64,000 bases of DNA from Panaeolus papilionaceus. Its lineage: Eukaryota; Basidiomycota; Agaricomycetes; Agaricales. Shown piece after piece: positions 43,742 through 57,500 of this stretch. Every line of letters starts with the position of its first letter. Positions within the stretch are counted from its first letter, which is position 1. Under the pieces are notes generated by a model. That model saw nothing but the letters and a program-made list of their open reading frames with translations. It did not search any database and was not told the origin of the DNA. The stretch spans positions 186,001-250,000 of the forward strand of contig JADNRZ010000005.1 in the NCBI GenBank assembly GCA_015501605.1. Direction: 5' to 3'. Both the position numbers and the translations under genes were made by a program.

Positions 43742-45300
43742 ATGAAACTGACAGGAATACAACAGTCAGGCATGAAGATCACGTTATGCCCTCCGATTCC
43801 TCCACAACCGCCTCGATTTAGCCCAAAGAAACTCGACGATTTTTCTGATATCAGGGCGAAAATAAGCGAAACCCCCGAAGTTGTGGATGTACTACGCACT
43901 CAGCTCGAGCTCTTAAACGATTTAGAAAGCAAAACCGAAACCAGAATTAGAGCATATGAATCGTATTCCCGACTTTTGTAATTCCATTCTTTCAGCTTCA
44001 AGCCCTCCATCAATGACTTGTCGCCAGAGCTTGTAGGAACCGTATTTCGATTTTTCTGTACAAGGACCTCAGATAAAACCCATCGACCACTCAGAGCCTC
44101 GTATGATAGGATACCATGGATTTTATCGTGGGTTTGCAGCAGCTGGCGACAGTTGGCTTTGACGACGCCTGCCATTTGGTCTGCAATCTCGGGTCAATTC
44201 GAAATATTCCACAGCTGCAATTCTCTTGACTATTCCTTTCAAAGATTTCGAACTGCGCTCTCGAGCAAATCCAGCCCTTCTTCAAGTTCTTTTTTCTCCG
44301 GCGGAGTCACTCATTTTGGCGACTTGGACGATGTTTTCAAACAACTTTCCCCGCACCTACTTACATCGCATCAAAGACCTGAGCATTCATCATCAGCTTC
44401 CCACAGGGTTCCAAAAACTTGGTTCTGTCTACCCTTATCAAATCCCGGCAACAGACCTGGCTGTTTTAAAGTCGCTTTCCATCGAATTCTCGTACACTGG
44501 TGGTCTGAAACTTAACTTCGCTGGTCTCCCTCCACTCTTCAAGAGGATACCCAGTCTCACCGATCTTACGATCCGTTTAGACTGGAAATCGGAAATTATG
44601 GTCACAAAATTTTTCTCCATTTTCCCTGGAGTCAACTCACATCGTTTACCATACGTCGAGAACTGGATTACGCTTGCATTCGCAATATATTATCGCAGGC
44701 TCCTCGACTTCAGCAGCTCCGCGCATTGGATGTCTTCCAGGAGGGAACGTCAGTCCCTTGGCCTCTTTCCTCCAGGTTTTATGCCTACCCAACCGACTGA
44801 CCTGTCTATTCGTGATTCGTCTCTCAGCGCTTCTGCCATGGCAAGATTCTTGCAGCTCTCGCGGTGTTCACTTCATACGTACGAGTACTCCCCCGACCCA
44901 GAAGGGTCAGTCTTGGAACACTGCCCTAGGGTCACGGAGCTCTCTTTGGGATTGGCGCCGGCGTCGCAAGTGATGACGCTCAGCACACCGCGCCATGGTG
45001 CTTGATTAGTTCCTCAGCTCGAAACGTTGATCCTCGTTTCCTCTTGCGTAACCCGTGAAGACGTCCTGGAGAAGCTCATTCAGATTAAAAGATCGACCCC
45101 CGAGGTTCAGGAAGTCAAACGAATAGAATTGACGATCAGGTATACAGACTCCAACATCGGCAACACTCTAAAGGATGTCAACGACGCAGAAGGCTACACC
45201 CGTCCTTCCAGGATGTATGGAAAGATTCGTTTTGACAGGTGGTTGAAGAAGCATTTGGCTAACATCCTGAGATTCAGCTGCGGGTACGAACTCGTCAACA
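43742..45300 (+). pseudogene. F-box/LRR-like gene, apparently damaged
   Basis: The 5' part reads as a typical mushroom F-box protein: a coiled start (VVDVLRTQLELLNDLESKTE), a gap, then LSPELVGTVFRFF and WILSWVCSSWRQLALTTPAIWSAI. A stop (TAA) lies in an 18-base segment (GTAATTCC...TTTCAG) that looks like an intron but is far too short for one. Further on the coding signal changes frame (to IKDLSIHHQLPTGFQKLG through DLTIRLDWKSE), and again near 44680 and 45010 before ETLILVSSCVTREDVLEKL and VQEVKRIELTIRY. Leucine-rich repeats are suggested. I could not splice it into one intact frame, so a pseudogene is the better reading. F-box proteins recruit targets to SCF ubiquitin ligases. Confidence 0.5.
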
Positions 45301-46019
45301 TGTATAACAGCATAGTAAGTTTGCCCAGACGTGCTACCTACACTTCACGGCGACGCTCACCCATGCGTTGTAGGACAAGATTAATCAGTTAGGCACAATT
45401 TGCAACGGCCTCAACAAGGTGGGATATAAACCGCTTCAGTCCGACCAATTATTTCATGTAAGTATTCCTATCCCACTTTCGTTTTAATTTTAGCAGCTAA
45501 TCCGCTCTATCGTGTATGGCACTATAGCAGAAAGGAGGTGTGATAGACCGCTTGGTCAAGGTCCTCGTCTACCTCAACCAGATCGAAGCACCCAATTCGG
45601 TGACCCACTCTCAGTACCTGTTTCTTCCAAGTTTCACGCAGACTTTATTGCTCAGATGCCAGGTATTATCATTGGCCTTGTTTTCGTGGATAACACTCCC
45701 ATATGTTACATAGGCTCCCTAAGCGCCGTCCCCCCTTGCGGAACTCGACAAGATTTTCTCCATTGATGTTCGCCTAGCCGTCCTCCAGGCTGAGATACGC
45801 GAGCTCCATTTAGCAAAAAAACAAATGCATTGCAATATCAGCTCTCCCACCCGAGGTCCGTGGCAAGATTTTTCTGCACCTCCGAGATACCTGGACCAAT
45901 GTGGACAACCATGATGGATTTAGGCTGGAATGGATCACCGTCACTCATGTCTGTCATCGCCAGCGAGACATTGCTCTTTCCATGCCCTAACTTTTGTCCC
46001 ACCTCCACTTTACCTCGTC
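45301..46019 (+). other. possible exon remnants
   Basis: Fragments KINQLGTICNGLNKVGYKPL, GGVIDRLVKVLVYLNQIEAP and LAELDKIFSIDVRLAVLQAE read across introns, but they do not form a recognisable product. They may be the 3' end of the damaged F-box-like gene or a separate broken gene. Confidence 0.25.
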
Positions 46020-46617
46020 AAAATATGCAGAGGCACTGGTGTATTACTATTGGGTCAGCTACGTATGATTTCTATATGCTCTCCTATGTGAATATATTGT
46101 AATGAGTGGGTACATACGTATGACTGCTTATCAAGGTTTCTGTGCGCTCGAACATGCTTACAATATGTTAACTTTGAGGTGTGAACTCGGAATCTCTCAG
46201 ATTCCTACTGGATCCATAGATCCTGTACATGCGCAGTCGACTCACAGATACTCGGTCGCTTACATAGACCTAGCTTGCCCAATACCCGTTACTGTACAGT
46301 TCCTCGATCGATGGCATTCAGCCACTCGATCACCTAGCAATAAACATCCTTTCTTGCCTCGACCACTCGTGTACCAGTCAGTTTTGCCAACTCCACTACG
46401 AGGGGAAATAACCAACTTTCACATAAGACTAAATTTATTCTCTCAACAACAGCGCGAGCGTCGCCCTCGGACAGGACATTTTGTCACGGGTTTTGCTATG
46501 GACTGTACACTCAAAATACTCTCACGGTATTTATAAACGCCCTTCTGTCGCTTCTGGAGTATAAATGTGACGAATGAAATGCTAGGAAGTCAAGGGTGTA
46601 AATAAATTCTCTCCATA
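46020..46617 (+). repeat. promoter region of tannase gene 1, duplicated at 62126-62760
   Basis: This is the upstream sequence of gene 1. Reversed copies lie before gene 2 (62126-62760) and, as a fragment, at 59836-59930. Shared features include GAGGCACTGGTGTA, TATGATTTCTATAT, GAGTGGGTACATAC and GAAATGCTAGGAAGTCAAGG close to the start. A TATAAA element at 46532-46537 gives a leader of about 50 bases. Confidence 0.7.
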
Positions 46618-48384
46618 ATGCCTGTCATACGCACCCTCTTGCGTTCACTTGCCTTTGCATTAGTCCTGAGCAGCGCCGTTGCCCAACAAGCCTCTAACCA
46701 ACATGTCGCAGACGCTGCTGATCCATGCACGTCTCTTCAAACGACATTAAAGCTCGAAAACACCACTGTGCTTCTTGCACAACATATCTCCGCTGGCTCG
46801 ACAATCTCTACCCCTGGCTCCTGCCAATCCAGCGCTCCTGTCTCCTCGAATGCATGCCGCGTCTTAGCCGTGACAAATACCACATCGTCATCTGCTGTCC
46901 ATTGGGAGATGTGGCTCCCAGATCAATGGTTTGGTCGCTTCCTCGCTGTTGGAAATGGTGGCCTAGGAGGATGTAAGTACCCCACCTAGCTCAATAATAG
47001 TTAGACTAAATCCCATTGATTACAGGCATTGATTACAGCAATGTTGATTACGGGACGTCTCTCCACTTTGCTACAATCGGTACTGACAATGGACACGACG
47101 GGAACAGTGGTTCGGTTTTCTTTAACCACCCTGAAGTCATCAACGACTTCGCTTTCCGAGCAATTCACGTATCAGCTGTCCTCGGCAAGCAACTCGCGCA
47201 GTTCTATTACAAATCTAAGGCCAGCAAGTCTTATTACCTCGGCTGCTCGACTGGCGGAAGGCAAGGCATTCAAAGTGCCCTTCTTTTCCCAGATGACTTC
47301 GATGGCATCGTTGGCGGTGCACCTGCCACTGATTGGAACCACCTTCAGGGCTGGAGCGGTATGCTAAGTCACGACGTGGGCGTTCCCAATGGGCCGCCTG
47401 GGGAATTTATTCCAGCTTCACTCTGGCCAGTCGTTACTGCGGAGATAATGCGCCAATGCGATGGTCTCGATGGTGTCCTCGACAAAACCATCACGGAGCC
47501 CGACGAGTGTATTTTCAGGCCAGAGACTCTTCTTTGCTCCGCTGCTGCCACCGCTGCAAATAGCTCGACATGCTTGACGCCTATCCAGGTTCAAGCGCTG
47601 AAGAACATTTACTCTCCCCTCTTCGGCGATGAGGGACAACTGCTCTACCCCAGGCTCGACCCAGGTGCTGAAGCTGATGGTAACTTCGCCTTTTTGCTTG
47701 GCTCTAACTTCTTCCCCTTCGCAAGCGTGAGGTTACCATTCGAAAGTCCCTTTGAATTAATTACTGACATAATTATCAAACTCTAGGATTGGTTCCGCTT
47801 CACGGTTTTCAACGACTCGAACCACAACTTCCAGAACTTCAGCCGTGCAGACATCGAGTTTGCTGACACCATCAACCCAGGTGGAATTTCGACCTGGAAC
47901 GGTGACCTGTCGACATTCAAAAACCGAGGAGGCAAGTTTATTACCTACCACGGGCGACGAGATCAGGTGAGTATATTTATTCGCACTTCAATTATCATGC
48001 TACAAGCCAGCTGACGCGTTCGTGCATCGAATTCAGCTCATTGCTTCAGGGAATTCAAAGCGAATGTACGACCTCATCTCAAGCACCATGCAGCTCCCCA
48101 ATCTCGACGCCTTCTATCGTCTGTTCCTCGTCCCAGGCATGACTCATTGCTTCGGCGGGCCAGGCGCAGCCGCTATCGGGCAGGCGGGAATCGTGTCAAA
48201 CGCCGTGAACGACACAAGGCACAACGTGTTGCTCGCTATGGTAGATTGGGTCGAAGAGGGGAGAGCCCCTGATACGATTATTGGCACGACTATTGGTCCA
48301 GCTAATAATGCGACCCACAGGACGCATTGTCGATACCCGATGAAAAGTGTACTCACTGAAAGGGAATTCGTGTGTCAGCCATGA
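46618..48384 (+). CDS. secreted tannase/feruloyl esterase 1
   Basis: An extracellular esterase that cleaves gallate or ferulate esters of plant material. Four exons (46618-46972, 47026-47726, 47787-47966, 48037-48384) join in phase to about 527 residues. Residues 1-23 are a signal peptide (LAFALVLSSAVA, cut before QQ). The mature enzyme has GNGGLGG, GTDNGHDG, the nucleophile in YLGCSTGGRQG, an Asp candidate in HGRRDQ and the His in GMTHC. The Cys next to the Ser and the Cys next to the His form the CS-D-HC arrangement known for this family, where a disulphide holds the triad. Many Asn-X-Ser/Thr sites are present. Tannase cannot be told from feruloyl esterase by sequence alone. Confidence 0.9.
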
Positions 48385-51300
48385 TGGTAAAGGTAGACAT
48401 CTTTGTATGCTTATCAATATAGCAATAACTTGTCTTAAATAACTTGGGGTGCGTTGATTTACGTGTTAAAGTTGATGTCAAGCCTCTCGCATCAAGCAAT
48501 AAGTAGCTGCGTGAAAATTACGTGGTAAGCAGGCGAGGTGTATGGTATCCTTAGACGCCCGTCGTCGTTATCGATGTATTTCCTAATCCTATACTATTTG
48601 TATATCCTATCGTCTCATCGATTTGTTAACACTGTCTAAAGACTTTTGGTACACCCAGCATCTATTAAGAATACTCCACCTTAAGACTTATAAGCTTAAG
48701 TCATATAGGCGGTCCCGGAATGTCCGAAACTCGTCCGGGAAAACAAGGTGTATGCTATAAAGCGGCACAATCAGGTGCACGTGTCTGCTTCTAGCTGCTT
48801 TAACTGGGGTCGATACCTCGATGCAACAGCTTCACGGAGTTTATACATTCAATGCCACCACCACCGTGACTAGCATGCTTCTGCACAATCGAATGTTTAG
48901 GTTCTAATTCATTTTAAGGCAGTTCGAGTCTCGAATCTCAAATCTAAACCAGCGACTAAAATCGATACTGCTACTGCTACCGGCAGCCCCGAAGCAAGCA
49001 AACCTTTGTAGAATGACTAGGCGCATCCAGCTTTACACACTAAAGCTTCTTTAGACTTTTGTAACACGTTCAAAGATTTGAACAGCCTTTGATCGTGTTG
49101 GAATACGTAAGATCCTCACTCAAGGCTCCACTGTGCCACCCAATGTGTCAAAGGGTTGGCTGATAAGTTCAGGGCTTCGAGGCTTATGTTGCAGGGCCGG
49201 TATCAAGTCGTGATCACTGAGGGTTTTCGAATTGTCGCGAAGCTCCTTCATAGATAAGACAAGATCGCAAATATCCTTCGATGGCTCGTGGTTAAATTTT
49301 AGCAATAATTGCAGAAGTCCATTGGCTCGATATTCGTTGAGGCTAAGGTGTGTGCTGGGGTTTTAGCATATATGTAGGTCCATCCCGTCCATCCATCCCC
49401 CCATCCACACACCACAAGGCCCAACGATCATCAACAAAACCAAACTCGCGTAGCAATCGACGCATCACTGGCAGAATCACATCAACTATGATGGAATACT
49501 TAATTGACAAATGACAATGTTCATGACATGGAAGCTGTCGAAAAAACTCCGAGGCGTGAGGACGCCGGCAGTTCTGCTTGCGATAGTGGTGCGTCATTGG
49601 TGCGTCATGATTCTGCGAACGCGGGTGCAGGAAAATTGCCATCGACTCGTGATTGGATGATATGAATGTGAAGTCGAAAACTTGAGAAGCGTAACAAGTT
49701 GGGAGGGGGATAAGTAGGTGCCTGAGTTCGTAGGATTGGTTCGGAAGATTCAACTGAACGCACATTGATAAGGGCGGTTGACTTTTGTACCCTCGTCTCA
49801 TCACAATTTCACAATACTTAGCGTGCTCCTCGCTTTGACAAAATGGTGCAACTACATGCGATTCCTTCCGATGAGGCGCGACTCATCACCCAGCACCCTC
49901 CGACTTGTCGCGTTGAATCGGATCACAACATATGCATGTTAACGTGATGATCTGAGTCTAGTGTACTCAGCTGACAAGTAGGTTTTCTCTGTGCATTCTG
50001 GGTAGAATCCAGTAACCAGTAGTATGCACAGGCCCAACGTACGGCTCAGTATGTTGGATACATACACATCCCACTTACTTACAACGCGGCGTTTGTGGTA
50101 TAGCGGTACATATGTAGATCGCTTAACCGCAAGGCGTTCGCGCGCTCGCGTACTTATGACGTCAATTCATCAATTGAGGGGACACCTGGAATGGCTGGGC
50201 GTTGGGCGGTTGTCTTGCGGTCACAGTTGCCTTGTCGATGCTTGGACTCTATGTAGACTCAGCAGTCAGTCTCAACGCCGAAATGGGTTCTTTCATTTAT
50301 TGGGACGCATTCAATTGTAATGCGAGCGAGGTGAAGTGCGCCACCGACACGTGCGCTTACACGAGCGTTGACGCCAAGAACTCATCATCTGTGGCCGTTA
50401 CAGCGTATGTAAGCGTATCTTGGCGTTTCGCTCCAAGGTACGCTCCGCGATAACCCTAGTAGGATTCAATTGAACCTGATTGAATTGAAAGTTTGTTGAT
50501 TCTTTGGGAAAAATGGGGGTTTTCGCAGGTTTTCGTTTGCTATGTACTTATCTGGACTGATGCAGCTGTGTTAAATGAGTTATCAATCGAGGCTCGGGGA
50601 GTGGGTGCGGCATGACAGTCTCCTTAACAGGATTATGCCATCTTGTTTCACTCGATGTTGGCCATCTTCCGCTGAATTCTGATGCGTGTTCGGAATTTAA
50701 ATGGATCAAGTGTTGAAGTAAGAAGAGCCCACTAGCATAGAGCTGGATGACCTCGGAGAGATATCGGCACGGCCACATTCGAGCCCTATCGAAGTCACCA
50801 CGATACAATACAGCGGAAGTATTGTGTGGAGTCGAACTTGAATTCTTAGGATACGAACAAAGTGAAATAGAACAACCATGTTATCTCAATCGAATTGAAT
50901 CCGCAGAGTCGAAGGTATTGGACTTTAAATATTCAGTTGGGAATTCTTGCATTTGTACTTCGAAGAAACACTCATATCAACTCTAGCAGTATTAAATAGG
51001 TGTTGAATCTTAATCCGCCATGCTAGACAATTATGCTACGAAGCGTACATAGCACCGCATACGGACATGGGTAGGCAGGTGCGGGTGCGGTGTTAGTAGG
51101 GCTGTCGTACTCGACTTAACGTCAATTTGTTACACTACTCAGGCAGTGTATGCACGAATATGCACATCTGAGTCCAAGACTGCTCGTATCTTGAGCTTAA
51201 ATTCGCGCCGCCACCACCCGCCCATTCATTCGTCGACTATGTCCGCACATCTAGGTTGAAAGCCGTCTGTAGCCTAAGGGTGTACATATGTACTGACGAC

Positions 51301-54300
51301 CATGAGAGGCTTAACGACGCGGAATGATGTGAGTTGAGCTGGTAGCTTTAAGCCTAATTTACATAAACATCAAGTCAGAGTCTACGGCCGACTCTGAATG
51401 GGTACGTAGCCAGATGGTGAACGAGACGCAAGTCCTGAATAATTCAACGCAGACAAGGGTGATGTTGTGGTGACTGACCTGGGGTAAAGATAAGATAATA
51501 TTTAATGCTATGGTAAACCAAGAACGGAGAAGACACCAATAACTGACATAAGAAGGCTTTGTAGAGCGGAAAATCTAACTGAATGGCACTGAAATCAGAT
51601 TCAGACCCGGGTGGGGTGTGAGATGCGGCAAGGTGCCGGTATTCAATACTGAATGAGCGTGGGCAACTCAGCCTTCTGGTGTTATTTTATCACTGGAGAA
51701 AACAGGGTATTTACGGTGCGCGTGAGGTATTATGAGCGTCAGGTATGCCAGGCGTGGTATTATAGGACGTGGGGTACGGTGTGTATATATTGAGGATAGG
51801 GCTTAATATGGCCAGGTCCTAATATACATACGCACTGGCACTACACTTAGACTAGATGGCGCAAGAGAAGAGGAGAGAAGAGAGTGGGGTGGCCAGCACA
51901 GACCGCTTGGCGTAAAAGTAACTCGAAAATCTCGAAATAGGGCGAGGTATAATTATCGCGCACCAGCGCCGGTACCGTTGATGCCAAGACATGAGGTACA
52001 AAATCGCATTTAAAAGAGGAGCCTGGGAGAAGGTACGGGTGAGGAGCCGCGTAGCCGGCGTCTGTGGCTGGCTTTAAAATAGAGGGGTGGGGAGAATAAG
52101 CCTTGCGTTGAAGGGCTATCTATGGCATACAATTCATCTGAATAAGGACAGCAGGAAAATATGTTTCGAACGCCTAACGGAGGGTGCTGATAGCAGGCCT
52201 AGCCGTGCTAAGTGTGCCATTGACAGTGCCGCATCCTGTTATGTAGTTGCAATTATCTAGTGCATGAGTATGTATTAGTGCATTTCTTCATATCATTTTA
52301 TTATTATGAAGAGAGATTTTCACCAGGTGAGAACAACATTAAACTCAAGCTCGCCGAACGTTTGAACCCTGAGCAACCGTTGCGTCGAAACATGTCACTC
52401 TTCCTGACAGCAGACATACTGCAGTGGGCGGATATTAAAACTAACATAAGTATGTATGCGCATATGTGATGAATGACGAGAATCCAATCCAATAAAATAA
52501 AATACAATACTTAACTTAGACGATCTGAACATAACAATGCGGGTTGTGCATGCCTTTATGACATTGTTAATTGAGGAGCTTACAGTGAGCAAGTGCCGAA
52601 GTGAGAAATTGGGGAGGATTGTTTTGTTTTGATTCAAGTTGTGTTGTTTTACCCGTATCGATTCTTACCAACGGTAACGTCAACGTTAATGCCAACTCCA
52701 ACGAGGCACATGGATAACAATTAGAATGGTTACATAGTACCACCTCCATTCACCACTTATCTATGTACCAAGGTGTGTCGCTAACGTACACCCCCGTGCC
52801 AGACACGCCCATCGCAACACAGAAAACTGCTGAGGTCGAGGCTACTTAGGTGAGTGGGCGTCGCAGTTCGGGAGCTGCTTCGTAAATGAAGAAAATGAGG
52901 TGGATAAGATAAAAATAAGGTTAGCGTCGTGGTAGGGTAGGCAACTGCCAGTGATAAGATATGGGCACTCGAAGGCTTACAATATCCGATTATCCACCTC
53001 CTAGATCAACTCAAATCGAAACTGCAACAACTCTTCGGTGGTTGTGACTCATTTTATAGCATCATATGGCCATGCTCATGCTCGACAACGTGTCCCTTGC
53101 CAGTCCCTCGTCAGCGTCGCGCTGTTGCGATATCATGTTCAAGTTAACTATGTTATCATAATTATTGTTATTTCATATTGTTATGGTCGTTGACACGCAC
53201 GCACGTCATCGGATGTGTTACCTACCTACCTATTTATAGCCGATTGAACGAGACCTATTTTTAGGCGTGTTCTCGTGTTTGTCAGAGTCGCACATTGGTG
53301 GAAGGGTGGGGGAGATAAGATAAGTGCATGTGAGAGGGGAGATGATTGGAGGGTGGTGGATAGGCCTAAGGGGTTGAAATGATTGAGTGGGTTAATGAGA
53401 GATGTAGGGAGGGGTCCGGTTAGGAGTAAACGGGATGAGGGGAAAGGAATCGTGGCATGACATCACTAGGCATATGGATAATCTTCGACTCTTAAGGCAC
53501 GGGTATCTCTATCGTGTCGCCATTACCACAGTATCACCATCGCCATCGCATTCCCTCCCATTCATCCGACATCTTCACCGATATCGTCATCTGAATACGA
53601 CTCTGATTCATACCACTCGGCATGGCATGGCATTGGGGGGTATTAATAGCACCACCCACGAGGGAAGGGGTGCAATGCACCGGCGATGCGGTTGTCCCTG
53701 GCAGTGCGTTGGGGTGTGCTGTTATGTTGCCGGTTGAATTATGTGAGGATGCCAGTGTGCTATTACGCCGAAGATGATAGCGGGTCGGGGATGGGTAGCG
53801 GACACGTAGCTGGTTATCTCATCGGCGGTTTGGTGATTCTTTCAGGAGGATACAGACTTGGCAAGGAGAATACTTGGATTATGTATTCAAGTAAGTAAGC
53901 AAGTGAGCAAGAATTCTTCGCCTTCTCAGCAAGCAAGAGAGATTCAGAGAAGGTGGTGGTGTCATAGAATTAAAGTGTATAAATAGCATCATCGTGTGCA
54001 TGTGCATCATGGGATCAGTTGAGTTGAATTGAGCAGAGAATAGAGCGGCGGGTGCGGTACACAGTGTCAGTGAGGATTCTAAGGAAAGAAAACGAAAGAA
54101 AGCAGAGAAGGCAAGTTAAAATAAAAATTACCTTGCTTGGAAGGTGTTGAGTAAGAAGGAAGAACTTTAGAAGAATGAATGGAAGGCCGGTTTGACTCGG
54201 ATGGGTGGCGGACGGGGAATGGTGCCCGCCTAGCACGCAATACTTGCATTTGCTCACTCTCTGAGTTGAGCGATGCAGGCGATGGGTGCGCTGGCGGATT

Positions 54301-54582
54301 CAATTTAGATAAAAAGAAAGAGAGGAAGGAGAAGAGCAGATGACGAGGATCATATGGGACGCTGAGAGGGGCAGGTGGAGCGTGGCTTGGAAGACGGCAT
54401 CATTGATTACGATTACGGCTAATTAAATAATTAAATAATTATTGAGTTACGTGTTTTATTTATTGAAATAATAAAATAATAATAAAGTTGTTGTACGGTT
54501 ACCTTTACTCCTCACCACCACGTCTCCTCTCTCTCTCTTTCACTTTCACTTTCACTTTCACTCTCCAATCCCAAAATCTGGA
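48385..54582. other. 6.2 kb without a recognised gene
   Basis: I found no gene with domains, splice chains or long frames. A stretch at 50202-50453 encodes a peptide with a hydrophobic start and several cysteines, perhaps a small secreted protein remnant, but nothing confirms it. Sequence at 50089 starts like a glycine tRNA (GCGTTTGTGGTATAGCGGT) but lacks the 3' half. An AT-rich run (54418-54490) and a pyrimidine tract with CACTTT repeats (54527-54563) precede the next gene and look like its promoter and leader. Confidence 0.4.
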
Positions 54583-57500
54583 ATGCCCCCTTCCTCCGAT
54601 GTCTTTCGTCCCCGCCTCCCTATCGATCCATTCTCGACGATAGACCAACACCAACCATGGCGTGTTCCAGCACAGTTTCCAGCTTCAGTTCCTCAGGTGG
54701 TTCTCATTCTCGGTGGTACGCCCCTTTCTTTTTCATTTCCCTCTCACATTCAACTCATCACCCCAACTCTCTACCATATCCACAGAACCATCATACCAAG
54801 ACCTCTCACCCCTCCTCACCTCCCCGCACCTCGCCACCTCGCTCCTCCTCATCGCATCCCACGTGCCGCCCCCCATCCCCCCGCTCCCCCCCTCCCTCCC
54901 TGGTCCCGCCATCCGCATCCTCCGCCTGGCGTCCCCGCTCAACGCACACGACTCGGGCGCACTCAGACTCGTGAGTCTGTTTGAGCGAGCACAGAGGGTG
55001 GCACAGCTCTGGAGGATGTCGTCCCGTGCGTCAGGGGACTCGCCGTTACATGTCAGAATTATTCAGTTGGCGGAGGAGGGCGTAGGTGGGGAGTTTAGTG
55101 TCGTTGAGGAGTTTGTGTTTGCGGATGCGGATGCGAAACGACGTCAGGAAGGCGTGACGCCGCCCCCTTTGTCTTCTCCCGAACGAGGCAGCCAGAGTTA
55201 CCCTTCCCCCGCGCCATCGATCGCCTCGTCTGCATCAACGCGGCATTCAAGTTATAATCTCAGCCTGCGGTTCCCGTTCTTCTCGTCCCCTGCGACATCT
55301 CGTACGCCAAGTCCGAGTACGAGCACATCTTCACTGCGACTTTCTTCGGCTTTATCGTCTTCGACGTCTCTTACAAGTACTGGGTACGGAAATCCGAAAC
55401 TAAAAAGAACGCAAAGCGCGTTGAGGGTGTTGATGAAACAGCAGCAGCATGAACAAGAGCGGGCACTCTATGGCGGTGCCAGTCATGGTGCGATGAATGG
55501 AGTTAGGAACGGGAATGGAGGAGGAATGAATGGTTTTAGGGGTTTTGATGCGCTTGTCAATTTCCTCCCTGGAGGGGGTGTGCCTGATAAAGCCTTGTTA
55601 AAGCATGCGATATTGGTGACTACGTTGAGTGCGCAGTATTTGGCACCTCCGAATTTGAGTTTGGAGATGGAGGAGGAGGAGAACCAGGACAGGGAGGAGG
55701 AAAGGGAAGAGGGGGTGCAGAGGGCCAAGTCGAAGAGGTTTTCGTTGTTTTCTGGTGAGTTGAACTCGAATGAATTCATTATGATTGTTGTCAACTTTAC
55801 CCTGCATCGCTGTTCCTTGCGATACATTTCTACTCACCCTGTTCCCATCCTTCTTTCAACTTTTCACACTCATTCATGTTATCACCCTAAACTTTATCTT
55901 TTGCTTTCTCATTACATCACCCATCATACATCTACCCGTTAATCTCCCTTTTCTTTCTCATCCTGTCGTTTTGTCCTTCCCATCTTCTCATTCTGTCACT
56001 CCCGAAAATTATCTTCCTAACTCAATTCTTACGTACCCAGGATCACACGAAGCACATCAATCTACAACATCACTCTCCCCGTCGACCAAAAGCAAAAAGA
56101 AGAGGTTTTCGATCCTTGGTTCCTCCTCATCTCAACCTCCTTTGCCTTCGTCATCCGCACACTTATCTCAGACTTACGCCGATTCTCAGCCTCCATCGTC
56201 TTTCCCATCATATACATCAACATCAACGACGTCACTCGGCCCGATCGTGTCATCGCAATATCGGAGCGATGTGTCTCCGAGAGCCAAGGGTGCCAAGACG
56301 GCGCAAAAGATGCGGACGCAAAGGGCAAAAAGGCCTCGGAATGCGCATATCGTACATGTGTTGCCTAGGGACTGGAGGGATGTGATGGATGATGTTGGGT
56401 ATGGCAGCTCTGGTGGTGGTCTGAGTGAGGGAGGACTGCACCCTGATTCGGCGTCGAGGAGAGGCTCGAGGGTGTATGACAAACGAAGCAGCGTGTACGC
56501 ACCGAAGAAGCAGCAAATCCAAAAGCCGAAGTTAGTCCAGAGTGTGGAGCAGTTTTTGTTGAGTTTTGCGTATCCTTTGATGGGTGGGGCTGGGTCGACG
56601 GGGAGCTTGGGAGTCGTCTCAGGAGTATCGGGTAATGTGAATAGCAATGGGGTCGGGATGAGGAGAGCGGGTATGGTTGGGAGTTCGAGTTGTCCTGCGA
56701 CGATGTCATCCAACGCCAATGCCAACGGGAATAGGAGGCCTGCTTTACTTTCGTTGAATGATCCGTCATCCCCTACATCATCTTCCCCATCTCCTTCCTC
56801 AGCATCTCCTTCCTCGTCCCGCCCTACCTCTTCCGCTTCGTCCTCCTCTACGTCCCCAGGGATGCAATCGAGGCCGACATCGATGCTTTCTACGCTGTCG
56901 CAGTCTTACCAAGGCGAGATGAGCATGATTGAAAGAGCGCGGATGATGGCGCTGTCTAAGCCTGTGCCGTTTGTAGTTAAGGGGGGTGTTTGGGGTGAAG
57001 GCGTGTGGGGGAGTCGGAGGGTTGTTAGTGGCGGGTCGTCGAGTTTGGGATCTGTGATGAGTTGTGGTGGGGTATCGGAGGAGGGTGATGAGGATATGGA
57101 GGGGGTGGATAAGGGCAAAGAGAAAGAGGAGGAGGAGATGACGGTTGGGGAGATTATTGTCCTTGGTGGTCTTGACTCTGACCTTGACTCACCTGATAAT
57201 GCCAATATGTGGATGACTGGTGGAGGGGGGCTGGGGAGGGCGTGGGTGGGGAGTGTGGATGATGTTGTTGTCATTGGATCTGAGGGGAGGAGTGTGGGGC
57301 TGAGAGCGCAGGTTGAACGTGGATCCTTGAGAGGGTGTGCGAAGGGTATTGATTCGAGGTCGAATTCGAAGGGACAGCTTGGCCATTCATCATCCCGAGG
57401 TCAAATTGCGAGGTCAAATTCGAAGGGTCAGCTCACCCGATCCACTTCGAAAGGTCAACTAGCACACTCGACATCCAAAGGCCAACTCTCGCATTCGAAT

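Noticed and set aside
50089..50150. tRNA-Gly-like 5' sequence (GCGTTTGTGGTATAGCGGT)
   Set aside because: No anticodon stem, T-arm (GTTCGA-type) or matching acceptor end could be folded downstream; at most a fragment or chance match.
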